In this document: positions 1 through 6,101 of the stretch, piece by piece
How positions within the stretch are numbered: position 1 is the first letter of the stretch
Layout: every line of letters starts with the position of its first letter
Assembly: GCA_005879655.1 (NCBI GenBank)
Contig: VBJK01000454.1
Coordinates: forward strand, 1-6,412
Direction of reading: 5' to 3'
Length of the DNA stretch: 6,412 nt
Source: Chloroflexota bacterium
Lineage (GTDB): Bacteria; Chloroflexota; Ktedonobacteria; Ktedonobacterales; Ktedonobacteraceae
Notes under the pieces: model-generated
The model's database searches: none
What the model was told of the DNA's origin: nothing
The model's input: only the letters and a program-made list of their open reading frames with translations
Translations under genes and position numbers: made by a program

Positions 1-1
1 T

Positions 2-577
2 AATGAACCATGGAAAATGGTCAGGATAGGTGGTCTTTTGTCCGAAAGCAGGATAGAAGGTTCTAATGGTAGAACAGCACATAAGATAACTGTCAGACTA
101 TATGGGAAAGGAGTTCAACCTAAAGAAGAAAAAAGTTTAGGCAGCGAAGCCACTAAGTATTATCGAAGATATGCAGGACAATTCATCTACAGCAAACTGG
201 ATTTTTTGAACGGAGCGTTTGGCATCATCCCTACAGAAATGGATGGGTACGAATCCACTTTAGACTTGCCTTGCTTTGATTTTCAAGGCTCTGTACTCCC
301 CAAGTTCTTCCTCTACTTTGTTTCGCGTGAGCATTTCTATTCTAAATTTGCAAGTGCAGCAATTGGAGGTCGTAAAGCACGCCGCATCCAAATAGAGGAA
401 TTTCTGTCCACTGAAATTGAACTCCCAAATTTAGATGAACAAAAGTGTATTGCACAAGTGCTAGACGCAGGCGACCAAGAGCTAGCGCTACTCAATCGTA
501 AGCTAGCATTGCTAAAAAAGCAGAAACAGGGCTTAATGCAACAGCTGCTAACCGGAAAGGTGCGAGTAAAGCTATGA
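2..577 (+). CDS. hsdS: Type I restriction-modification specificity subunit HsdS (5'-partial)
   Basis: This is the C-terminal part of the DNA-recognition subunit of a type I restriction-modification enzyme. HsdS binds the bipartite target and holds HsdM and HsdR together. The frame is open to the left window edge. The first Met codon (17-19) has no Shine-Dalgarno and lies inside a Trp-Lys-x-Val-x-Ile run typical of the start of a target-recognition domain, so it is not taken as the start. About 135 residues of one target-recognition domain are visible, ending in the G-G-R-K-A-R-R-I and I-E-L-P stretch. Then comes the conserved C-terminal helix region: L-P-N-L-D-E-Q-K-x-I-A-Q-V-L-D, a long Leu/Lys/Gln-rich helix, and the closing L-M-Q-Q-L-L-T-G-K-V-R. 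The recognition part is AT-rich (22 G+C of 60 at 121-180, against 34 of 60 at 1021-1080 in hsdR), as expected for exchangeable recognition domains. The stop overlaps the hsdR start. Whether a first recognition domain exists lies outside the window. Confidence 0.93.
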   Translation, partial: NEPWKMVRIGGLLSESRIEGSNGRTAHKITVRLYGKGVQPKEEKSLGSEATKYYRRYAGQFIYSKLDFLNGAFGIIPTEMDGYESTLDLPCFDFQGSVLPKFFLYFVSREHFYSKFASAAIGGRKARRIQIEEFLSTEIELPNLDEQKCIAQVLDAGDQELALLNRKLALLKKQKQGLMQQLLTGKVRVKL

Positions 578-3500
578 TGAACGTGCCGTCGTTTCGTGAA
601 GAGTTGATCTCACAGGTTCCTGCGCTCCAACTGTTGAAAGCGCTTGGCTACACTTATCTCACGCCCACGGAGGCTCTAGCGGCGCGTGGTGGCAAGTTGA
701 GCAATGTCATCCTGGATTCAGTACTGGCGACCTTTCTGCGCACACAAAACAGCATTCACCAACAAGGGAAGGTCTACCCGTTTAGCGAGGAGAACATTCA
801 AGAAGCCATGCGCAAACTCAAAAACGAACCCTACGACGGCCTCGTACGCACCAGCGAAAAAATTTACGACCTGCTGACCCTTGGCACTAGCCTGACACAA
901 ACGATCGAGAACAACACGCGTAGCCATAACCTGCACTACATCGACTGGCAACACTGGCAGAATAATCTTTTCCATATCACCGACGAATTTATTGTAGAAC
1001 GGCGGCGTGGTGGCGGGACGTGCCGACCAGATATCGTCGTCTTCGTCAACGGCATTCCGCTCGTCGTCATCGAATGCAAACGACCAGACTTACAAAAAAG
1101 TGGCGCTAATCCTGTAGACGAGGGCATCACCCAGACGATCCGCAATCAAAAGGACGACTACATACCCGGCCTGTTCGTCTTCAGCCAGCTCCTCATGGCC
1201 ATCAGCACCAACGATGCCCGCTATGCCACCACGGGCACACCACAAAAATTCTGGTCTGTATGGGTCCAGGAAGAGAACAGCGAAGCCGAGGTGCAACGGT
1301 TGGCCAATCAGCGCATCAGCGAGAGCGAGAAAGACCAGCTCTATAACCACCGCGAACAGGCACGGGCAGTACGGGACTACTTCGACAACTTAGCGCGAAG
1401 TGGTGAGCGACTCCCCACAGTACAGGATCGCACCATTTATAGCCTACTGCAACCAGCACGGCTGCTAGAACTGACGTATCAATATATCGTCTACGATGTT
1501 GGCGTCAAAAAGATCGCACGCTACCAGCAATACTTTGCCGTCAAAGCCACCATTGAGCGCGTTAAAGCACTCAACGCCCAAGGAAAGCGTACAGGCGGTG
1601 TCATCTGGCATACGGCGGGCAGCGGCAAATCCCTCACTATGGTAATGCTAGCCAAGGCCCTCGCACTCTATCCCGACATCCAGCATCCACGTATCATCCT
1701 GGTGACAGACCGTATAGACCTGGACGCACAAATATGGAAGACCTTCACAGCTTGTGGCAAAAAAGTCTACCAAGCACCTTCTGGGGCTGACCTGCTGAAA
1801 GAAGTCAAAGCGGGCAAGATCGACATTATCACCACCATCATCAACAAATTCGAGTCAGCCGCCGAAAGAAACTTCAGCGACGAGAGTCCTAATATATTCA
1901 TCCTTGTGGATGAAAGCCATCGCAGCCAGTACGGAAGTTTTAATGCCAAGATGCGCCAGATCTTCCCCAATGCCTGCTATATTGGCTTCACCGGCACACC
2001 ATTACTCAAAGCCGAAAAATCGACCGTTGCCAAATTTGGCGACTTCATCCACAAATACCCCATGCAAAAAGCCGTCAAGGATCACGCAGTCGTACCACTG
2101 CTCTATGAAGGCCGTATGGCAGAGCTAGGCGTAAACCAGGGACAGATCGACATATGGTTTGAACGGGCCACTGAAGATCTCAACGAGCAGCAGAAGCGCG
2201 ACTTGAAGAACAAATTTAGCCGCACAAAAGCCCTCAGCCAGACGGAGCAACGTATCCAACAGATTGCCTATGATATCAGAGAACATTACCGTAAAAACTT
2301 TCAAGGCACAGGCTTCAAGGCGCAACTAGCAGCAGATAGCAAAGAGAGCGCACTCCTCTATAAGAAGTACTTTGACGAATTTGGCAAGATTCATGCAGAG
2401 GTCATCATCTCACCACCGGACACACGCGAGGGTAACAAGGTAGTAGACAACGAGCAAGCTCCACTACTAGAAACCTTCTGGACCAAGATGATGGACAAGT
2501 TTGGCACCGAGGAAAACTACATCCGCCAACTCACCGCCGCATTCGCCCGTGCTGACGACGCAGTGGAACTGCTCATCGTCGTTGACAAGCTGCTGACCGG
2601 CTTCGACGAACCACGTAACACCGTATTGTATATCGATAAACCACTCAAAGAGCACTCGTTACTCCAAGCGATAGCACGCGTCAATCGCCTGGCTGAGGAC
2701 AAACAATTCGGCTACATCATAGACTACCGGGGCGTACTCGGCGAACTAAACACAGCGCTCAACACCTACAACGCATTGGCAGCATTCGATACAGAGGACG
2801 TAGCAGGCATTCTCACTGACACAACCGAAGAAGTGAAAAACGTACCACTGCGCCATGCAGCATTATGGGCTATCTTCAAAGCTGTCAATAACAAACAGGA
2901 CATCGAGGCATTGCAACGTCACCTTGAGCCAGAAGAGCTGCGGCAACAATTCTACAAAACGCTGACGGCCTATGCCAACAGCCTGAAAGTTGCACTCAGT
3001 ACGATGCACTTCTATCGGGACACCCCAAAGAATCAGCTTAACCGCTACCAAGCCGATTTAGGCTTCTTCCATAACTTGCGCGTAGCCGTGCGCCAGCGCT
3101 ATGCCGAAGCCATTGACTACCAGGAATACGAGCAAAGTGTACGCAAACTGATGAACCAACACGTCACCTCACAACCAGTCCGACCGATCACCGAATTAGT
3201 AAATATCTTCGACAGCCAAGCATTTGCCTCTGAAGTAGAGCAGATTGAAGGCACCGCCGCCAAAGCGGACACCATTGCCTACCGGGCCAAAAAAGCTGTT
3301 ACCGCGCGTGTCGCAGAGAATCCACAGCTCTATCAGCGCTTCTCGCAGCTCATTACAGAAACAATAGAGGCATACCGTGCAGGACGGCTGAGCGAGGCCG
3401 AGTACTTCAAACGAGCACAAGAGCTACTCGCACAGGTGCAACAGGGCAGAGACAACAACATGCCCGCACGACTCGACCAATATCAACACGCACAGGCTTA

Positions 3501-3786
3501 TTTTGGCGTATTGCAGAGTGTGCTAGAAATCTATAGCACAAACTTGAGCGACCTCATCTCCGACGACGCACTGGCCGACGTAGCCATTGAGATTGAGGCT
3601 ACCATCGAAAAGCGCAAGATCAGGGACTGGACGACCAACACCGATATCAAAAATGCCATGAAAAACGACATTGAGGATTACCTCTACGCGATCAAAGATC
3701 GGTACAAGTTGCCAATAGACGATGAAGCAATGGATGTTATTCTTGAGCAGGTGCTTGAAGTAGCAAGGCAACGAGATCAAGCGTAG
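574..3786 (+). CDS. hsdR: Type I restriction enzyme endonuclease/translocase subunit HsdR
   Basis: This is the motor and nuclease subunit of the type I enzyme. With HsdM and HsdS it pulls DNA using ATP and cuts unmodified DNA far from the site. At 1070 residues it is of normal family length and looks intact. The N-terminal nuclease core has Asp153, then Glu167-x-Lys169 (PD-ExK type), and a Q192-x-x-x-Y196 motif usual for HsdR. The SF2 helicase core follows: Walker A T-A-G-S-G-K-S at 347-353, D-E-S-H at 446-449, G-F-T-G-T-P-L at 471-477, L-L-T-G-F-D-E-P at 673-680 and Q-A-I-A-R-V-N-R at 698-705. The last ~250 residues are helical and fit the HsdR C-terminal domain (DUF3387-like). The ATG at 574 overlaps the hsdS stop as ATGA, which suggests translational coupling. 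A second ATG follows at 577. A GGAAAGG at 554-560 is a rather distant ribosome-binding candidate. I see no frameshift or missing motif. hsdM is not seen. Confidence 0.97.
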   Translation: MMNVPSFREELISQVPALQLLKALGYTYLTPTEALAARGGKLSNVILDSVLATFLRTQNSIHQQGKVYPFSEENIQEAMRKLKNEPYDGLVRTSEKIYDLLTLGTSLTQTIENNTRSHNLHYIDWQHWQNNLFHITDEFIVERRRGGGTCRPDIVVFVNGIPLVVIECKRPDLQKSGANPVDEGITQTIRNQKDDYIPGLFVFSQLLMAISTNDARYATTGTPQKFWSVWVQEENSEAEVQRLANQRISESEKDQLYNHREQARAVRDYFDNLARSGERLPTVQDRTIYSLLQPARLLELTYQYIVYDVGVKKIARYQQYFAVKATIERVKALNAQGKRTGGVIWHTAGSGKSLTMVMLAKALALYPDIQHPRIILVTDRIDLDAQIWKTFTACGKKVYQAPSGADLLKEVKAGKIDIITTIINKFESAAERNFSDESPNIFILVDESHRSQYGSFNAKMRQIFPNACYIGFTGTPLLKAEKSTVAKFGDFIHKYPMQKAVKDHAVVPLLYEGRMAELGVNQGQIDIWFERATEDLNEQQKRDLKNKFSRTKALSQTEQRIQQIAYDIREHYRKNFQGTGFKAQLAADSKESALLYKKYFDEFGKIHAEVIISPPDTREGNKVVDNEQAPLLETFWTKMMDKFGTEENYIRQLTAAFARADDAVELLIVVDKLLTGFDEPRNTVLYIDKPLKEHSLLQAIARVNRLAEDKQFGYIIDYRGVLGELNTALNTYNALAAFDTEDVAGILTDTTEEVKNVPLRHAALWAIFKAVNNKQDIEALQRHLEPEELRQQFYKTLTAYANSLKVALSTMHFYRDTPKNQLNRYQADLGFFHNLRVAVRQRYAEAIDYQEYEQSVRKLMNQHVTSQPVRPITELVNIFDSQAFASEVEQIEGTAAKADTIAYRAKKAVTARVAENPQLYQRFSQLITETIEAYRAGRLSEAEYFKRAQELLAQVQQGRDNNMPARLDQYQHAQAYFGVLQSVLEIYSTNLSDLISDDALADVAIEIEATIEKRKIRDWTTNTDIKNAMKNDIEDYLYAIKDRYKLPIDDEAMDVILEQVLEVARQRDQA

Positions 3787-3861
3787 CTGCGTGTAGGGGA
3801 ATCACAAGGAACAATACTGGTGAAATAGGCCCACGCAGGGCAATCATAAGGGAGGCGCAGC
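3787..3861 (+). repeat. hsdR-TIR intergenic gap with 7-bp inverted repeat and imperfect direct repeat
   Basis: The 75-base gap starts with CTGCGTG (3787-3793), which is exactly inverted at 3832-3838 (CACGCAG), leaving a 38-base loop. There is no T-run, so this is not a convincing terminator. The stretch AGGGGAATCACAAGGA (3795-3810) is repeated imperfectly as AGGGCAATCATAAGGGA (3837-3853); both copies contain a Shine-Dalgarno-like AAGGA/AAGGGA. The second copy serves the TIR gene. The first is followed only by GTG-AAA-TAG (3820-3828), a two-codon frame. I see no clear promoter hexamers, so read-through from hsdR is plausible. Confidence 0.45.
3850..3855 (+). promoter_or_regulatory. Shine-Dalgarno of the TIR/methyltransferase gene
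   Basis: GGGAGG lies six bases before the ATG at 3862. This is the strongest ribosome-binding site for a + strand gene in the window. It fixes the start and argues that the TIR gene is, or recently was, a translated gene. Confidence 0.8.
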
Positions 3862-5034
3862 ATGACGCAGGCACAACAAGTGAAGATCTTCTGTAGCTAT
3901 GCTCATGAGGATCAATTATTTATCCACCATTTGAAAACACATTTTGCGCTCCTAGAGCGGCTCCATCCCTGGGTGCTCTGGACTGATGCAGAGATTCATG
4001 CAGGGGAAGAATGGGAACAAACCATTCAAGAGCACCTGGACACTGCACAAATCATTCTCTTGTTGGTCAGTCCTGATTTCATAGCCTCGGACTATTGCTA
4101 CAGCAAAGAAATGGTGCGAGCGATGGAGCGACACGAACAGAAAGAAGCATATGTCATACCGATTCTCATACGTCATGTGGCACAACAGTGGAAGAACACC
4201 CCATTGGGAAAGCTCGAAGCATTGCCAGCAGACGGCAAACCAATCACAGACCGTTATTGGCATACCACGGATGCAGCCCTCTGTCATGTGGTAGAAAAAA
4301 TTTCCCAGGTTATCAGTCTTCATGCAAGGGGAAACGAAGCAAGTACAACAGGCCGAGTCGCAATACAAGCAGAGTCTGAGCAACCTGACACAGTTACCTC
4401 ACAGCTATTAAAGCCACAGCCTCTAAGCCACTTCCTGGCACAGTCTGGTTCCATCCAGATCGAGAGGGCGGGTATTAAGATATTTGAACACCAACAAGAT
4501 GCTTACGATTTTCTCAGCCAGATAATCCACCGCAACGGGGCCAAGGAGGCAGTCCTTTTTCAGTATAGTTGTCAAATTCGCGCTGTAGAGCCTCCTCTCG
4601 ACTTACAGTTTGGGCGATCACCTACCCAGTTAAGTTTGAGACGGTATCAAGCAATTCCAGAAGAGGGTATGAATCGTTTTGATCTACAGCGATTAGCACC
4701 AGAGCTAACACCTGCTTGCTGGATCAAGAAGCAGTCAGGAGGCACAGATCTTTTTGGGCGACTCTGGTGGGACCGCCCATCCGTTACGATAAGGACGGAA
4801 TTCTTTAAGCCAGAAAAGGGACGCTACTTACATCCTGTACAACATAGGCCAATCACACACCGCGAAGCCGCAAGATTTCAATCATTTCCCGATAACTTTC
4901 GGTTCTGTGGCAGCAAGACGAGTATCGCCAGACAGATTGGCAATGCTGTTCCACCGCTATTGGCCGCCCAAGTTGCGAATTGTATCTATTCCTTACTTGT
5001 GCAGTGCATAGGGATGAGCTTACTGGATGTCTAG
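3862..5034 (+). CDS. TIR-domain protein joined in frame to the C-terminal part of a cytosine-C5 DNA methyltransferase
   Basis: This is a 390-residue chimera. Residues ~6-150 are a bacterial TIR domain (TIR_2-like): the opening K-I-F-C-S-Y-A-H-E-D, W40-T-D-A-E-I with G48 and W51, the strand I-I-L-L-L-V-S-P, and C79-x-x-x-E83, where Glu83 is the expected catalytic residue of NAD-cleaving TIRs. Residues ~180-238 form an unassigned segment (I-K-I-F-E-H-Q-Q-D-A-Y-D-F-L, then A-V-L-F-Q-Y-S-C) that looks like the first part of a further domain. From ~243 to the end it matches cytosine-C5 methyltransferases: F-G-R-S-P at 250-254, N-R-F-D-L at 271-275, G-G-T-D-L-F-G-R-L at 293-301, motif IX at 329-346 and motif X Q-I-G-N-A-V-P-P at 358-365. 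Motifs I, IV (Pro-Cys), VI and VIII are absent, so it cannot methylate alone. It may be a TIR effector with a borrowed DNA-binding half, or a deletion scar with perhaps only the TIR part active. It lies 75 bases after hsdR on the same strand. Confidence 0.88.
   Translation: MTQAQQVKIFCSYAHEDQLFIHHLKTHFALLERLHPWVLWTDAEIHAGEEWEQTIQEHLDTAQIILLLVSPDFIASDYCYSKEMVRAMERHEQKEAYVIPILIRHVAQQWKNTPLGKLEALPADGKPITDRYWHTTDAALCHVVEKISQVISLHARGNEASTTGRVAIQAESEQPDTVTSQLLKPQPLSHFLAQSGSIQIERAGIKIFEHQQDAYDFLSQIIHRNGAKEAVLFQYSCQIRAVEPPLDLQFGRSPTQLSLRRYQAIPEEGMNRFDLQRLAPELTPACWIKKQSGGTDLFGRLWWDRPSVTIRTEFFKPEKGRYLHPVQHRPITHREAARFQSFPDNFRFCGSKTSIARQIGNAVPPLLAAQVANCIYSLLVQCIGMSLLDV
3877..4311 (+). other. TIR domain coding segment
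   Basis: This segment codes for residues 6-150 of the chimera. All expected core pieces are present: the first strand followed by S-Y-A-H-E-D, the W-T-D-x-E-I-x-x-G-x-x-W loop, the L-L-L-V-S-P-D-F strand and turn, and the C-x-x-x-E helix with Glu83. The family is known for NAD hydrolysis or cyclisation in anti-phage defence (for example Thoeris). That this copy is active is inferred from the retained Glu. Confidence 0.85.
4588..5034 (+). other. Remnant of a cytosine-C5 DNA methyltransferase (target-recognition part and motifs IX-X only)
   Basis: This is the part of the chimera that belongs to the m5C methyltransferase family, beginning near P-P-L-D-L-Q-F-G-R and running to the stop. It holds the recognition region (N-R-F-D-L, G-G-T-D-L-F-G-R-L-W-W-D-R-P), the T-I-R-T-E-F-F-K-P-E-K-G-R-Y-L-H-P stretch, motif IX (R-x-I-T-x-R-E-A-A-R-F-Q-S-F-P) and motif X. 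Family members are usually 300-400 residues, so well over half of the enzyme, including the S-adenosylmethionine and catalytic Cys motifs, is missing. I found no piece of that half elsewhere in the window on either strand. Conservation of this end is high and without stops, which suggests a recent join or continued selection. Confidence 0.82.
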
Positions 5035-5066
5035 CTGCCATATATTTTTTAGCGCTACACCAAAGA

Positions 5067-5112
5067 GGCGAGATTCTCAGCCAGGACAAACGCCCTCACC
5101 AACAATCTCGCC
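5067..5112. terminator. Possible stem-loop between convergent genes
   Basis: GGCGAGATT (5067-5075) is exactly inverted as AATCTCGCC (5104-5112), with a 28-base loop. It sits in the 109-base gap between the TIR chimera (ends 5034) and the kinase (ends 5144, opposite strand). Such a place suits a two-way terminator, but the loop is long and no good T-run follows directly on either strand, so the call is weak. Confidence 0.3.
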
Positions 5113-5143
5113 CCTTACACTCATTGCAAATACAACCCCAAAA

Positions 5144-6082
5144 TCAGACTTCCACCTCTTCCCGCTGCTTCGCACGCAGCAGGTGATACACCAAAAGCAA
5201 CTGCGTCAACGCCAGCGGATGACTATGCCGCACCTGCGGATCGGAAAATTGACCCAAATCAGCCAATGGAGCCGCACCACACTCGTCCAGGTGATCGAGA
5301 ATGCACCCTTCGAGCGCGGCGGCAGCATCGTCGGGAATCGAGCCATCGATCTCCAGGTACTCAACGGCACGACCAGCTTCGCGGCCCAGTGTCGCACGTA
5401 CACAGCCAGATCTATCCTCGGCAATTACCTCGCTCAGATCTGGATGCGGTAGCGTACCATATAAGGTCAGGCGTACATTGAGATGTGCATCATCGCTCTG
5501 CGCCTCAGGATCAGGAAAAAAGGAGACCACGACATCGGCAGAATGCTGTTGCGGTCGAATGTAGGTAGCTGAATCCGACTCGCGGATATCCAGTTCGCGC
5601 AACACCTCGGCCTCTTTATAGCCACGTTGTGTTACATCACGCCGGATCTTCCAGCGCCGTCTGAGCGTCTCCGGCGGGTTGAGATAGACGCGCACGCTAT
5701 ACGCATTGCGCATCTCATGCCAGTACATGCCCAGCAGACCCTCAACGATCAGGAAGGGTTGCGGAACAATATACTGTGGGGGTCCAAAATCTCCTCGTTG
5801 GTGATCATAGTGCGGCTTGAGAATAGGCTTGCCCGCACGCAACAGTTGTAGATGCTGCGCCATCACATCGAGATAGTTGCAGCCCGGATTTAAGGGCGTA
5901 ATGCCCATCTCCTTGCGCTGCTGCCGATTATAGCGGTGATAGTCGTCTGTACATAACACAGACACATCATCCTGACCCAAAATCTGCGCAATACCTCGAC
6001 TGAGTGTGGTCTTGCCAGCGGCACTATCTCCTACGATTGCTAGGATGATAGGACGCGCGCTCGTTTCAAATAATACAGCCAT
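5144..6082 (-). CDS. Phosphoribulokinase/uridine kinase family protein, phosphoribulokinase-like
   Basis: This is a cytosolic P-loop kinase that resembles phosphoribulokinase (ATP + ribulose 5-phosphate to ribulose 1,5-bisphosphate). Numbered from the ATG at 6082 it has 312 residues: Walker A G-D-S-A-A-G-K-T at 18-25, T-D-D-Y-H at 45-49, N-R-Q-Q-R-K-E with G-I-T at 52-61, K-P-H-Y-D-H at 89-94, E-G-L at 114-116, W-K-I-R-R-D at 144-149, and Y-I-R-P-Q-Q at 174-179. These follow the phosphoribulokinase pattern better than plain uridine kinase. The C-terminal ~125 residues are less familiar but compatible with the longer (cyanobacterial/plant-like) class. The plant P-loop regulatory Cys is replaced by Ala (S-A-A-G-K), so that thiol switch is absent. 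The frame also opens at an ATG at 6094, but AAGGAGG touches that codon, so 6082 is preferred. No Rubisco gene is visible, so a role in the Calvin cycle is unproven; another sugar or nucleoside kinase role is possible. Confidence 0.88.
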   Translation of the reverse strand: MAVLFETSARPIILAIVGDSAAGKTTLSRGIAQILGQDDVSVLCTDDYHRYNRQQRKEMGITPLNPGCNYLDVMAQHLQLLRAGKPILKPHYDHQRGDFGPPQYIVPQPFLIVEGLLGMYWHEMRNAYSVRVYLNPPETLRRRWKIRRDVTQRGYKEAEVLRELDIRESDSATYIRPQQHSADVVVSFFPDPEAQSDDAHLNVRLTLYGTLPHPDLSEVIAEDRSGCVRATLGREAGRAVEYLEIDGSIPDDAAAALEGCILDHLDECGAAPLADLGQFSDPQVRHSHPLALTQLLLVYHLLRAKQREEVEV

Positions 6083-6094
6083 ATCGTTCTCCAT

Positions 6095-6101
6095 CCTCCT
6101 T
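6095..6101 (-). promoter_or_regulatory. Shine-Dalgarno that decides the kinase start
   Basis: Read on the - strand, AAGGAGG ends directly before an ATG (6094-6092), leaving no spacer. The next in-frame ATG (6082-6080) lies 12 bases after AAGGAGG and six bases after a further GGAG (6092-6089). The downstream ATG is therefore the likelier start, which shortens the protein by four residues. Confidence 0.6.

Noticed and set aside
3952..4383. 143-codon open frame on the - strand inside the TIR region
   Set aside because: It lies wholly opposite the TIR coding frame, is rich in Cys and Phe without a recognisable family, and the opposite frame has clear TIR motifs and a good ribosome-binding site.
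4670..5034. Internal ATG that could start a separate methyltransferase fragment (M-N-R-F-D-L)
   Set aside because: Methyltransferase similarity begins upstream of this codon and the product would still lack all catalytic motifs. The purine-rich bases before it are too close to be a convincing ribosome-binding site.
5027..5452. 141-codon open frame on the + strand opposite the kinase end
   Set aside because: It is antisense to the conserved kinase frame, low in family-like features, and overlaps the end of the TIR chimera. It is a shadow frame.
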